Positions 48,312-56,879 are shown, counted from the stretch's first letter. The stretch is 64,000 bases of DNA from Ahrensia sp. (GCA_028817895.1 JAPPOQ010000015.1:142685-206684), one strand, 5' to 3'. Numbers and translations: made by a program. Notes: generated from the letters alone by a model not told the origin.

Positions 48312-48315
48312 AACC

Positions 48316-48346
48316 GAAGAGCGCGACCCAACCTGCCGCGCTCTTC
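48316..48346 (+). terminator. Hairpin terminator candidate
   Basis: GAAGAGCGCG (48316-48325) pairs perfectly with CGCGCTCTTC (48337-48346) across an 11-base loop, 5 bases after the stop of the preceding gene. There is no T-run after it, so termination may be weak. Confidence 0.55.
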
Positions 48347-48458
48347 ATGTCTCGCTTGTTCGCGCCCCGGCTAAGATTGCAGCGTCTTGTTTGGCGATGC
48401 AACGCACGGTTGCGCACGCTTCTCCGCTTGCTATGCTGAAGACTGGAGGAAACCAGTC

Positions 48459-49460
48459 ATGCCAGACGAAAACACAGAAACATCCGAGAAGATCGCATTT
48501 TCTGAGCTTGTCGAGGCCATTGAGAATCGCAGCATTACGCAAGCTGAACTTGAGACATACTTCATTGCCGATGTTGCGGGCGAAAAACCCTTCTCACCTC
48601 GCATTCTGATCAATCCGAAAACTGTTGATATCACTGGCGTTGAGCAAACGGCGAAGGCGATTGGGACGGCGCTTGCTCAGGATGCCAGCCGGGCAGTGCG
48701 AGCGAGCGAGGGTCAGCCAAGCATATTTGGCGGGTCTTTGTCTCAAGATGTTGATATCGTTGCCGAAGGCGACTCGTGGTTTGACCTGCCGCCGCTGTTT
48801 TTCCCGCCAACGCTGGCAGACATTATTGGGCGGACTCGCCGCATATTGAACCTTGGAAAATGGGGTGACGAACTGGACGAGATGATTGTCGAGGCAGAGT
48901 ACCTGCCTCATGTCGGGCCAAACGGCGTGCAAACACTGATGTTCTCGGGTGGCGGCAACGATGTCCTGGGCGGGGGCAAGCTGCACGAGTTCATTGATGT
49001 TCGCAGTTCAGAGGACACGGACCCCGACAATGCCGGCACCTACATTCGCCCAAATTTCTTCACCAAGCTCGACGAGATTATGGGGCAGTGGGCGCGGCTA
49101 TGCGATCAGCTTTCAGCGCGTGCACCATCGGCTCGTATTTTCGTACATGGCTATGACTTCGTTATTCCACGCGAAGACGGACGCTGGTTGGGGCAATCCC
49201 TGGAGCGTCAGGGCTTTCACCCGGTTTGGCGGAAGGAAATGGCGCGTGAGCTCATTCGCGTGATGCTGCGTGCCTACAATGCGCGGCTTGAAGCCTTGCA
49301 ATCGCAACGGCCAAATTTCGTGCATGTCGATCTTTTGGGCACTGTCGGCTTATCGCAATGGCATGACGAGTTGCATCCCGACAGAGCAGGCGCGACGAAG
49401 CTTGCTGGAAAATTCGATGCGGCGTTGACGGCGGCCGGAGTGGTGGTGCCGACATCGTAG
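48459..49460 (+). CDS. SGNH/GDSL-type hydrolase
   Basis: 333 residues. The three SGNH landmarks are present: block I IVAEGDSWFDLP (catalytic serine), block III LMFSGGGNDVLGG (Gly-Asn) and block V SQWHDELHPDRAGA (Asp-x-x-His). About 100 N-terminal residues precede the catalytic domain and are acidic, without a signal peptide, so a cytosolic esterase or lipase of unknown substrate is likely. GGAGGA before the ATG at 48459 supports the start. It is convergent with the ferredoxin/ASKHA gene. Confidence 0.83.
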   Translation: MPDENTETSEKIAFSELVEAIENRSITQAELETYFIADVAGEKPFSPRILINPKTVDITGVEQTAKAIGTALAQDASRAVRASEGQPSIFGGSLSQDVDIVAEGDSWFDLPPLFFPPTLADIIGRTRRILNLGKWGDELDEMIVEAEYLPHVGPNGVQTLMFSGGGNDVLGGGKLHEFIDVRSSEDTDPDNAGTYIRPNFFTKLDEIMGQWARLCDQLSARAPSARIFVHGYDFVIPREDGRWLGQSLERQGFHPVWRKEMARELIRVMLRAYNARLEALQSQRPNFVHVDLLGTVGLSQWHDELHPDRAGATKLAGKFDAALTAAGVVVPTS

Positions 49461-49466
49461 GGCGTG

Positions 49467-51506
49467 TTATCCGCGTCTTCTGCCGCCCCTTCTTCTGGAA
49501 GCGCCGCCGCCGACCGTCTCCAGCACTTTGGGTTTGGGCAAGGGAACTTGCATTTCGAGACGCGGAAATGGGTCCACCTTGTTGGGAAAGGCCATCGCAT
49601 TGACGAAATGCATCTGAAAATCGGCTTCCAGCGCGGTTTCGATTTTCTCGATCTTTCGCACTGTGGTTTCGATGTCGCGGCGATGGTCGCGGTTGAGCAG
49701 TGACATGCGCGCGCCGGTGCCCGCCGCATTTCCGACCGCTTTGACGTTCTCCACCTCACAATCCGGCACGAGACCCAAAACCAATGCGTATTTCGGGTCG
49801 ATGAAGGTTCCGAATGCTCCGGCGAGCTTGATCTTGGCAACCGATGTGTTGCCATGCTTGGCCAGCAACAGCTTCACGCCTGCATAGAGCGCTGCCTTGG
49901 CCATCTGAATGGCGCGAACGTCGTTTTGGGTGACGACGATGTCCGGCCCGCCTTCCGTCTCCCACAAGCGGTAGGAATAAGTGCGGCCATCGGCAAACAC
50001 GCGCGGGTTGCCGGCAGCCAGTGAGCCGTCGATAACGCCGTCTGCATCGATGATACCGGCAAGGAACATCTCGCCCATGACTTCAATGATGCCGGAACCG
50101 CAAATGCCGGTGACGCCGGTCGACTCGACCGCTTCGGCAAACCCATCTTCATTGGACCACTGCTCGGCGCCGATAACGCGAATACGGGGTTCCAGAGTTT
50201 TCGGATCGATGCGGACCCGCTCGATTGCGCCCGGCGCGGCGCGCTGTCCGCAGGAAATTTCCGCACCCTCAAAGGCTGGGCCGGTGGGCGAAGAGCAGGC
50301 CAGAGCGCCATGCTTGTCACCCAGCACGATCTCGGCATTGGTGCCGACATCGACGAGCAGGGTATGTTCATCCGCCTTGTCCGGCGCTTCCGAAAGTGTT
50401 GCCGCAGCGGCGTCCGCCCCGACATGTCCTGCAATACAGGGGACAACGTAGACGCGGGTTCCCTCATTCATGTCGAGGTTCAACTCGCTCGCCCATGTGT
50501 GCACCGCCCCCGACACGGCCAAGGCAAAGGGGGCGCCACCCAGTTCCGTCGGGTCGATGCCCAAAAACAGGTGATGCATGATCGGATTGCCGACGAACAC
50601 ACTGTCGAGAACGTCTTCGCGCTCCACATCGGCCTGTTCGCAGACCTGGGTGATCAGATCGTTGATGGCGTCCCGCACGGCCTTGGTCATGGCTTGCTGC
50701 CCGTCCGCATTCATCATGACATAGGAGACGCGGCTCATCACATCCTCGCCAAAACGAATTTGCGGATTGGAGGTCCCGGCAGACGCCTTGGTTTCACCGG
50801 AAAGCAGCGACGACAAATGCATGGCGATGGTGGTGGAGCCGATATCGCAGGCGATGCCATAGGCCTCGTTCTTCAGCCCCGGCCACAGCGCGATCATCGT
50901 CGGACGTGAGGATTCGAGGTCCTTGTGGATTGCCGCTGTCACGCCCCATTTTCCGGCGCGCAACGTCTTTTGAACCAGCGGCATCAGGTGCTGCGAGACG
51001 AGCAGGTCTTCAAAGCCCCATTCGGCCTCAAGCGCGTCTTTCAGCCGATCAAGATCGCCAAGTGGCTTGTGCATGTCGGGCTCATCAATCTCGACATAGC
51101 AAAGTTGAACAGCCGGATTGCGGTCGATCAGGCGCGTATCGGCAGCCTTGCGGATGGTTTGTTGATTGATGACAGCGTCAGCGGGAACGTCGATAACGAG
51201 CGGCCCTTGCACGGTAGCGGAACAGGAGAGACGGCGTCCCTCTTTCAGTGCGCCGCGCTTTTCGACATAGCGCGCTTCCTTGGCGCTCCAATCAGAGACG
51301 TTTTCCGGTGTCGACTCGATCTTGTGTTTTGCAAATCTGCCAAATTCCGGTGCGACCTGGCAGCGCCCGCAAATGCCGCGCCCCCCGCAGACCGATTCGA
51401 CATAGACGCCGAGTTCCCGCGCGGCGTCGAGTATAGGCGTGCCAACGGGAAAATGCCCGCGTTTGCCGGAGGGCATGAAAAGGACGAGAGGGTCTTGATC
51501 ACTCAT
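49467..51506 (-). CDS. Ferredoxin/ASKHA corrinoid-activation protein (RamA-like, DUF4445)
   Basis: 679 residues. A plant-type [2Fe-2S] domain comes first, with C40, C46 and C49 in CGGRGICGRC and a fourth cysteine in RRLSCSAT. A linker follows, then a long ASKHA-fold ATPase domain: GIACDIGSTTIAMHL near residue 220, VFVGNPIMHHLFLG, LLVDVGTNAEIVLG and KIKLAGAFGTFIDPKYAL. Such proteins reduce inactive Co(II) corrinoid to Co(I) at the expense of ATP. The C-terminus ends in an unusual Arg/Gly tail (GGGASRRRGGRRRG). It precedes nothing on its strand and follows the folate methyltransferase gene by 24 bases, so they are co-transcribed. Confidence 0.9.
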   Translation of the reverse strand: MSDQDPLVLFMPSGKRGHFPVGTPILDAARELGVYVESVCGGRGICGRCQVAPEFGRFAKHKIESTPENVSDWSAKEARYVEKRGALKEGRRLSCSATVQGPLVIDVPADAVINQQTIRKAADTRLIDRNPAVQLCYVEIDEPDMHKPLGDLDRLKDALEAEWGFEDLLVSQHLMPLVQKTLRAGKWGVTAAIHKDLESSRPTMIALWPGLKNEAYGIACDIGSTTIAMHLSSLLSGETKASAGTSNPQIRFGEDVMSRVSYVMMNADGQQAMTKAVRDAINDLITQVCEQADVEREDVLDSVFVGNPIMHHLFLGIDPTELGGAPFALAVSGAVHTWASELNLDMNEGTRVYVVPCIAGHVGADAAAATLSEAPDKADEHTLLVDVGTNAEIVLGDKHGALACSSPTGPAFEGAEISCGQRAAPGAIERVRIDPKTLEPRIRVIGAEQWSNEDGFAEAVESTGVTGICGSGIIEVMGEMFLAGIIDADGVIDGSLAAGNPRVFADGRTYSYRLWETEGGPDIVVTQNDVRAIQMAKAALYAGVKLLLAKHGNTSVAKIKLAGAFGTFIDPKYALVLGLVPDCEVENVKAVGNAAGTGARMSLLNRDHRRDIETTVRKIEKIETALEADFQMHFVNAMAFPNKVDPFPRLEMQVPLPKPKVLETVGGGASRRRGGRRRG

Positions 51507-51530
51507 GGGCAACAGCTTGCGACGAAGTGG

Positions 51531-52502
51531 TTAACTTCCCGTCCGCGCTGCGCGACCGCCGCGACGGCGACCAGCTCCAGCTGGTTTGACTTCTGTGTTG
51601 CCCTGGCCACCGGCCATCGTGGAAGGCATCGTGCCCTGCACGGCAACCTTGTCCTTGTAGGTCATGATCCATTCTGTGCAGTCCTGATCGTTGCCTGACA
51701 GTACATTGGCGGCATGGACCATTTCCATTTCCTGAGGACGGCATGGGTTCATGATGGCGCTGGTCATGCCCGAGGCGATGCACATGGGAATGAAGGCGGC
51801 ATTGATGCCATGACGATGGGGCAGGCCGAAGGAAATGTTGGACAGGCCGCAGGTCGTGTTGACGCCCAACTCCTCTCGCAGACGACGCACGAGTGCAAAA
51901 ACCTGCTTGCCCGCCGTCCCCATGGCGCCGATCGGCATCACAAGCGGATCAACTACGACATCCAGCGCCTTAATGCCGAAATCCGCAGCTCTTTCGACGA
52001 TCTTTTTGGCAACGTCAAAGCGAATATCGGGGTCTTCGGAAATGCCGCTTTCATCGTTGGAAATCGCCACAACCGGCACGTCATATTTTTTGATGAGCGG
52101 CAGGATGGCCTCAAGCTTCTCCTCTTCACCGGTCACGGAATTGACGAGCGGGCGGCCCTTGGCGACCTTCAGGCCGGCCTCAATCGCGGCTGTGACGGAG
52201 GAGTCGATCGACAAAGGCACATCGACGAGTTCCTGAACCATTTCAAGGGTTTTGACGAGAAGCGGTGGTTCCGTTTCGTTCGGGTTCACCGCGGTGACGC
52301 CCGCATTCACGTCCAGCATGGTCGCGCCTGCGGTGACCTGCGCGAGGGCATCCGCCTTGACCGTGTCGAAATTTCCCGCCTGCATTTCGGCAGCGAGCTT
52401 CTTGCGACCGGTCGGATTGATGCGCTCCCCGATGACGCAGAACTTCTGGTCGAAACCGATGGTGATTTCTTTCGTGGCAGAGGCGACGATGGTGCGTGTC
52501 AC
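51531..52502 (-). CDS. Methyltetrahydrofolate:corrinoid methyltransferase (MtgA/AcsE-like)
   Basis: 323 residues in a pterin-binding barrel. FCVIGERINPTGRKKL at the start is the folate site, ATMLDVNAGVT, VPLSIDSSVTAAIEAGL, VVAISNDESGI and LDVVVDPLVMPIG follow. Enzymes of this group move a methyl group between a corrinoid protein and tetrahydrofolate; in betaine clusters (MtgA) the direction is corrinoid to THF. The C-terminus carries an extra Arg/Gly tail (GAGRRRGGRAARTGS). The GTG at 52502 is taken as start; a longer frame to 52574 adds 24 residues unlike the family. It is divergent from metF. Confidence 0.87.
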   Translation of the reverse strand: MTRTIVASATKEITIGFDQKFCVIGERINPTGRKKLAAEMQAGNFDTVKADALAQVTAGATMLDVNAGVTAVNPNETEPPLLVKTLEMVQELVDVPLSIDSSVTAAIEAGLKVAKGRPLVNSVTGEEEKLEAILPLIKKYDVPVVAISNDESGISEDPDIRFDVAKKIVERAADFGIKALDVVVDPLVMPIGAMGTAGKQVFALVRRLREELGVNTTCGLSNISFGLPHRHGINAAFIPMCIASGMTSAIMNPCRPQEMEMVHAANVLSGNDQDCTEWIMTYKDKVAVQGTMPSTMAGGQGNTEVKPAGAGRRRGGRAARTGS

Positions 52503-52631
52503 TACAATTCTCGCTTTCGAAGCAAGGGGTTGGATTCGGAGTGCTTTATCGGCGGGTAATGCGCAAAAAGGCATCTCATTTGCGACTTCCTCACGCCGTT
52601 TCGTCCGCTCTGTGGAAAGGATCGAAATCGC

Positions 52632-52666
52632 ATAAAGAAATCTTTATATAACGCTTGCTTTATATA
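52632..52666. promoter_or_regulatory. Overlapping inverted repeats in the metF promoter region
   Basis: ATAAAG-AAAT-CTTTAT (52632-52647) and TATATAA...TTATATA (52645-52666) overlap in an AT-rich stretch 60-95 bases before metF. Such ATAAAG/CTTTAT palindromes resemble operators of the SAM- or SAH-sensing ArsR-type regulators of alphaproteobacterial methionine-cycle genes; that identification is from memory and inference. The second repeat may instead be part of the promoter itself. Confidence 0.5.
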
Positions 52667-52683
52667 GTCTGGCGTGCTATGTG

Positions 52684-52696
52684 TCAATTGCGACAT
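52684..52696 (-). promoter_or_regulatory. Second copy of the ATGTCGCAATTGA motif
   Basis: On the minus strand this reads ATGTCGCAATTGA, identical over 13 bases to the site upstream of the dimethylglycine dehydrogenase, and continues ACA so that TGTC-GCAATT-GACA forms an inverted repeat. It lies in the divergent region between the folate methyltransferase gene and metF. Confidence 0.5.
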
Positions 52697-52727
52697 TGGA
52701 CGTCGCGATTTTGATCAGGATTTCATC

Positions 52728-53615
52728 ATGTCGGCGCAACTCGTTCCCGGATCAGCAACCATAAGCCTGGAGTTCTTTCCGCCTAAAGGCGTGTCGGCGC
52801 ACAGGGCTCTCATGACCGGCGCCTATGCGCTCAAGCGCTTTGCACCCGCTTACCAGACCGTCACTTTCGGCGCGGATGGCTCAGCGATCGAGGGAACACT
52901 TGACATCGCGACCAAATTGCAAGCGCTCAATGACATTCCAACCGCCAGCCATCTGACCCTGTGCCAGTTCGACCGGGCCGGATTGCTCGATTATGCCGAC
53001 AGGCTCTGGGAGTTTGGCATTGAGCGGCTTGTTTTGCTGCGCGGCGATGTTGAAAGCGGAACGGGGCTGAGCGACGTCGAATCCGTGGCAGAGGCAGTTC
53101 GCCTTTTGAAGAAGCGCCATCCTTTCGATATTTCAGTTTCGGCCTATCCTGAGGTGCACCCGAAGGCTCAGTCCGCCGAGGCTGATATGCAGGTGCTGCT
53201 GGGCAAGCAGGCGGCCGGTGCCAACCGAGCCATCACGCAGTTTTTCTTTGACAATGCGGACTTCTATCGCTTTCGCGACCGTGCGGGGCGCGCAGGTCTG
53301 CGCATTCCGCTGGTGCCAGGCATCATTCCGATCGCCAATTTCGAGCGCATCAAGGGCTTCGCTGCTAAATGCGGCGCGAAAGTTCCGAAGAGTTTCGATG
53401 CGTTTTACGCCAAGGCTGGGGATGACCGGGCCAGACAAACGGATGTGTCGCGCAAGATCGTTGAAGATCAGGTCGCTGATCTCGCGCGCAACGGGGTCGA
53501 TGCGATCCACATCTACACGTTGAACCGCACCGATCTGACCGCAGATGCGATCCGTGCTTTTGAGGCGCAGTTCGACGGTCTTGCCGCCAAACCGAAACTC
53601 GCCTTGGCGGGTTAA
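52728..53615 (+). CDS. metF: Methylenetetrahydrofolate reductase
   Basis: 295 residues, the expected size of bacterial MetF. ISLEFFPPKG carries the catalytic glutamate region, VTFGADGS, LTLCQFDRA, GIERLVLLRGDVE, ISVSAYPEVHP, GANRAITQFFFDNADFYRF and VPGIIPIANF are the FAD and folate-binding blocks of the barrel. It interconverts methylene-THF and methyl-THF. Here it could either feed methionine synthesis or oxidise methyl-THF arising from betaine demethylation. The ATG at 52728 starts the conserved part. It is divergent from the folate methyltransferase gene. Confidence 0.93.
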   Translation: MSAQLVPGSATISLEFFPPKGVSAHRALMTGAYALKRFAPAYQTVTFGADGSAIEGTLDIATKLQALNDIPTASHLTLCQFDRAGLLDYADRLWEFGIERLVLLRGDVESGTGLSDVESVAEAVRLLKKRHPFDISVSAYPEVHPKAQSAEADMQVLLGKQAAGANRAITQFFFDNADFYRFRDRAGRAGLRIPLVPGIIPIANFERIKGFAAKCGAKVPKSFDAFYAKAGDDRARQTDVSRKIVEDQVADLARNGVDAIHIYTLNRTDLTADAIRAFEAQFDGLAAKPKLALAG

Positions 53616-53628
53616 TCGCCAGGGAATG

Positions 53629-54489
53629 TCACGCCAGGGCGGCGAGCGGTTCGTTGTTGAACACGAAGCTGCCGCGCTGGGCGAGCCAATCGCTTGATGC
53701 TTTCAAGCCCCCAAAGGGGAAGACATGCATCTGAGCGATGTTGCCAATTCCATCGCGCCACGCCTGTTCGATCGGTGAGACCACATCTTCCGGCGAGTGT
53801 TTCGTCGCAAGCTGCGCAATGGCGCCAGTGCGCTTTTTGAAGAAATTCAACGAGTTGCCGACGCCGCACATGGCTGCATATTTGATCAGCGTCGTCACCT
53901 TGGCCGGTCCCGCAACGCCTAGATGAATGGGAGCGTCTATCCCTGCTTCCGCAATGCGCTGCGCCCATTGCACGAATTTGCGACCGTCAAAACCAAACTG
54001 GGTCACGATGCGAAACTCGGCATCGCTGTTGGCGCCAAACTCGATCTTGGCGCGCAGTACCTCGTCGACATCTCGGCTGCCATAGGCGATGTTGCCTTCA
54101 GGGTGCCCGCCAATGCCGACATGGCGGATGCCCAGAGTGTCGATCAAACCGGTTTGAAGAATATCGAGCGATTGCGAGAACGGCCCCATCTGGCTTTCGG
54201 CCTCTCCGGCAATGATCAGCAAATCCGTGACGCCGGCTTCCCGGGTCAGGCGAGACAGGCGCGTTTGCAACGCTCCTTCGCTTTCAATGCGGCGCGCTGG
54301 GATATGCGGAACTGCCTGGTAGCCATAGTCTGTGACCTTGCGGGCGGCTTCGACCATCGTATCGAGCGGATCGACGCCGACATCGGTGATATAGACGCGC
54401 GTGCCGCCGGGCAGCATGTCGGCTTCAAGCTTTCCGCCGTGAACGTGCTGGGCACCGACTTCGATCGATGCGGGAATGCTGGTGCTCAT
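53629..54489 (-). CDS. Divergent second methylenetetrahydrofolate reductase-like protein
   Basis: 286 residues in the same barrel family but far from MetF in sequence. VYITDVGVDPLDTMVEAARKV, AVPHIPARRIESEGALQTRLSRL, DLLIIAGEAESQMGPF, GIGGHPEGNIAY and FRIVTQFGFDGRKFVQWA are the identifiable blocks, including the HPEGN motif. It may act in the oxidative direction, turning methyl-THF from the corrinoid pathway into methylene-THF. It overlaps the PF13769 gene by ATGA and is convergent with metF, so it belongs to the minus-strand run that includes DUF1638. Confidence 0.82.
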   Translation of the reverse strand: MSTSIPASIEVGAQHVHGGKLEADMLPGGTRVYITDVGVDPLDTMVEAARKVTDYGYQAVPHIPARRIESEGALQTRLSRLTREAGVTDLLIIAGEAESQMGPFSQSLDILQTGLIDTLGIRHVGIGGHPEGNIAYGSRDVDEVLRAKIEFGANSDAEFRIVTQFGFDGRKFVQWAQRIAEAGIDAPIHLGVAGPAKVTTLIKYAAMCGVGNSLNFFKKRTGAIAQLATKHSPEDVVSPIEQAWRDGIGNIAQMHVFPFGGLKASSDWLAQRGSFVFNNEPLAALA

Positions 54490-54788
54490 GCTTCGCGTCC
54501 TTCATTTGCAATCAACGCCTTGAGGCGTTCGCGATCATATTCCGCTTCAATCTTGTCCGCCGCGTCCTGCGCTTCGGCTTCAAGATCCTCTCCGACAGCG
54601 ACCGGGTCGCTGCGTCGCCACTCGGCAAGGTAATCGTCGGTTTCTGCCGCGCCGGAGCGCATTGCTGCCATGTCGATGGCTTCTGTGAAGCGCAGCGACA
54701 GTTCGCGCTTGGCCTGATTGCGACGCCCGGCCTTCACCATGATCTGGGCGGGAATGTCGCGCCAATACACGATTTGCAGCTGTGCCAT
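54486..54788 (-). CDS. PF13769 'virulence factor' small protein
   Basis: 100 residues. LQIVYWRDIPAQIMVKAGRRNQAKRELSLRFTEAIDMAAMR is the signature of the small family labelled 'virulence factor' in Pfam, found beside methyltransferase and folate genes in alphaproteobacteria. The C-terminal half is acidic and helical. The name is historical; a partner role for the adjacent folate reductase is likely from the 4-base overlap (ATGA). There is no cysteine or clear catalytic residue. Confidence 0.75.
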   Translation of the reverse strand: MAQLQIVYWRDIPAQIMVKAGRRNQAKRELSLRFTEAIDMAAMRSGAAETDDYLAEWRRSDPVAVGEDLEAEAQDAADKIEAEYDRERLKALIANEGREA

Positions 54789-54845
54789 GATGCGTCTCCT
54801 CTCACCCGCAGCACATGTGCGCCAGCGTTGCCAAATTCAATGCCA

Positions 54846-55487
54846 TTATCGCGACGCAGGCAATGTTGATTTGCGACTCGCCGCTTGCTGGGCAGCGTGG
54901 TTCATCGCCGTTTCAAGATCACCATAGCCTGTCGCGTGTCTTTCATAGGCAAGGCCAAGAAAGTCGGCTGCTCTTTGGGCGTTGGCGTTGAGTTTGGCAT
55001 CATCAGTCTGCGCCAGATAGAGCAGCCGAGTGTAGCTGCCAAAATACATCTCGCGCAGCTGTGGGTGGCGGTCGAGACCGAGCGGCTTGACCAGAAAGGT
55101 CTCGAAATGCCGCGCCAGAAAATCGGTCATGAAGAAGGTCGTCAAAAACGCATCGTCTTCAGCAGCAAAGGCCTCATTGCCGAAATAGAATGAGAAGCAA
55201 TGCGGCCCCGCGATGCGTTCGACCCCGTGTTTTTCACAAACCTTGTCGAGTTGCCCGCCGGTGCCGCAATCGGCATAGGCGACGAAGATGTGCTGGAAAC
55301 CTTCACTGCGGGCCTCCAAAATTGCACGCTCTACACCAGGAGCGATGCGTTCGGGATGATGGTGCCACATGGCTGGCAGGCATTTGAGATCGATAGTCTC
55401 CAGGCTAAGCTGCTCCCGCACGCCCATGATTTCCCGGGCGATCATGCCGCATCCGATGACGCGAATTTTATCAGCGGTGTCGGTCAT
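54846..55487 (-). CDS. DUF1638 protein of corrinoid methyltransfer clusters
   Basis: 213 residues. IRVIGCGMIAREIMGV at the start, LPAMWHHHPERIAPGVERAI, and HIFVAYADCGTGGQLDKVCEKHGVERI with two cysteines form the DUF1638 pattern; FLTTFFMTDFLARHFETFL follows. The family sits next to MttB-type methyltransferases and their corrinoid proteins in methanogens, acetogens and proteobacteria, but its activity is unknown. Conserved Cys and His suggest a metal or cofactor site. The start at 55487 (MTDTADK) is preferred over a longer frame. Confidence 0.8.
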   Translation of the reverse strand: MTDTADKIRVIGCGMIAREIMGVREQLSLETIDLKCLPAMWHHHPERIAPGVERAILEARSEGFQHIFVAYADCGTGGQLDKVCEKHGVERIAGPHCFSFYFGNEAFAAEDDAFLTTFFMTDFLARHFETFLVKPLGLDRHPQLREMYFGSYTRLLYLAQTDDAKLNANAQRAADFLGLAYERHATGYGDLETAMNHAAQQAASRKSTLPASR

Positions 55488-55558
55488 AACGTGTTGAAAT
55501 ATTTGGCGGGTCGCATGCCGCACGCATCGCGATGAAAAACGGCGAAAGGGACGGTTTC

Positions 55559-55717
55559 ATGTTCAGATTGTCCAACCTCATTCTCGCAACATCAATGCTC
55601 GCAGCAAGCCTCGTACTCACCGGTTGCAACAGCAGCGGCAGCTCGAACGCTGAAGTGCGCAAGGAGATCGAAAGGCTCAACGCGACCCGCACAAGGCTGA
55701 GCCCTGGCGGCCGCTGA
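55559..55717 (+). CDS. Very small lipoprotein
   Basis: 52 residues: MFRLSNLILATSMLAASLV followed by LTGC, a complete lipobox, and a short charged mature part (AEVRKEIERLNATRTRL). Signal peptidase II would leave a lipid-anchored peptide of about 29 residues. It lies between DUF1638 and the corrinoid gene on the opposite strand to both. An in-frame ATG at 55532 could extend it by nine residues, which would weaken the signal peptide. Similar to other entericidin-like or small envelope lipoproteins; no function assignable. Confidence 0.55.
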   Translation: MFRLSNLILATSMLAASLVLTGCNSSGSSNAEVRKEIERLNATRTRLSPGGR

Positions 55718-55740
55718 CCGCCGGTCTCAGGCTGGCCTCA

Positions 55741-56442
55741 TCAGGCTGAGGCGCGCTGATTGTGCTTGCGTGCCATGAAATCCTTCGCCGTTTCAACGGC
55801 CACCGCCGCATCTCGACAATAGGCGTCGGCGCCGACCGCTTCACCAAATTCCTCATTGAGGGGCGCGCCGCCAACCAGCACCGTGTAGTCGTCTCGAATT
55901 CCTTTTTCGATCATCGTGTCGATGACCACCTTCATGTAAGGCATGGTGGTGGTGAGCAGCGCCGACATGCCGACAATATCCGGTTCATGTTCCTCCATCG
56001 CTTCCAGATAGTTCTCTACCGGATTGTTGATGCCGATATCGACGACATCAAAGCCCGCCCCCTCCATCATCATACCGACGAGGTTCTTGCCGATGTCGTG
56101 AATGTCGCCCTTCACGGTGCCGATCACCATCTTGCCCTGTTTGGGCGCACCGGTTTCGGCGAGGAGAGGGCGCAAAATCGCCATGCCGCCCTTCATTGCA
56201 TTGGCTGACAGCAGCACTTCGGGAACGAACAGGATGCCGTCTCGAAAATCCTCACCGACGATACGCATGCCCTCGACGAGAGCCTTGGTGAGAATGTCGT
56301 AAGGCTGCCATCCGCGTTCCAGCAGGATGTTGGTGCCTTCCTCGATCTCCTCCTTCAGGCCGTCATAAAGATCGTCATGCATTTGCAGGACAAGCTCGTC
56401 ATCCGGCAATTCCGACAGGATGATTTCTTCTTCATCGGACAT
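55741..56442 (-). CDS. Corrinoid (B12-binding) protein of the MtbC/MtgC type
   Basis: 233 residues. A helical cap domain precedes a Rossmann-like cobalamin domain with the base-off motif D113-x-H115-x-x-G118 in VKGDIHDIGKNL, then GFDVVDIGINNPVENYLEA and VLVGGAPLNEEFGEAVGAD. The histidine is the lower ligand of cobalt. The protein shuttles methyl groups from MttB to the folate methyltransferase. Its first 35 residues contain 15 Asp/Glu (SDEEE...), an unusually acidic N-terminus. The ATG at 56442 follows AAAGGGG; a GTG three codons upstream is an alternative. Confidence 0.9.
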   Translation of the reverse strand: MSDEEEIILSELPDDELVLQMHDDLYDGLKEEIEEGTNILLERGWQPYDILTKALVEGMRIVGEDFRDGILFVPEVLLSANAMKGGMAILRPLLAETGAPKQGKMVIGTVKGDIHDIGKNLVGMMMEGAGFDVVDIGINNPVENYLEAMEEHEPDIVGMSALLTTTMPYMKVVIDTMIEKGIRDDYTVLVGGAPLNEEFGEAVGADAYCRDAAVAVETAKDFMARKHNQRASA

Positions 56443-56494
56443 AAGGAGCACCCCTTTGCGCGTGGCACGGTCGCAACAAACTATCTTTGCCGCC

Positions 56495-56510
56495 GAAAGG
56501 TCAACCTTTC
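56495..56510. promoter_or_regulatory. Palindrome upstream of the corrinoid gene
   Basis: GAAAGGTCAACCTTTC, near-perfect with 7-base arms, 53 bases before the corrinoid start. GGTCGCAA at 56469-56476 nearby differs by one base from the shared TGTCGCAA motif. The palindrome's regulator is unknown. Confidence 0.4.
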
Positions 56511-56565
56511 CTAAAGCGACGCGGCGAAAGACGATTGCGACTCAACAGCTTCCCGCCCCACCCAA

Positions 56566-56838
56566 TCAAGAGATTGTACGGCCAACTATGTCGACAAGTT
56601 CGCGAAACTTTTGCCGCTGATTGGCCTCGTCGCCGCTTGAGATCGCGTGCTCGATGCAGTGATCGGCATGGTCGGCGATGATCAGTTTTTCGACACCCTT
56701 CAGCGCCGCGCGGATCGCTGCGGTCTGGTTGAGAATGTCGACGCAATAGCGATCGTCTTCAACCATGCGCGCAACACCGCGAACTTGTCCTTCGAGCCGC
56801 TTCAGGCGGTCCAGTGTCTTTGCCTTATTGGCATGCAT
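56566..56838 (-). CDS. CsoR/RcnR-family metal-sensing repressor
   Basis: 90 residues of the all-helical DUF156 family. KTLDRLKRLEGQVRGVARMVEDDRYCVDILNQTAAIRAALKGVEKLII holds the first Cys; HADHCIEHAISSGDEANQ holds the His and second Cys expected at a metal (Cu or Ni/Co) or thiol site. It represses by binding G/C-tract palindromes. ATG 56838 starts the conserved part. A matching operator lies between this gene and the divergent MauE-like gene, which fixes the likely target. Confidence 0.85.
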   Translation of the reverse strand: MHANKAKTLDRLKRLEGQVRGVARMVEDDRYCVDILNQTAAIRAALKGVEKLIIADHADHCIEHAISSGDEANQRQKFRELVDIVGRTIS

Positions 56839-56879
56839 GTTCGAATGATCCGAATTGACAGTGGTCGCCACTATACCAT

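Noticed and set aside
51714..52559. Antisense frame of 281 codons opposite the folate methyltransferase
   Set aside because: No recognisable protein features; conserved pterin-barrel blocks are on the other strand.
56443..56565. Cobalamin riboswitch upstream of the corrinoid gene
   Set aside because: The region is only about 120 bases and no B12-box-like conserved block was recognised; only a short palindrome is present.
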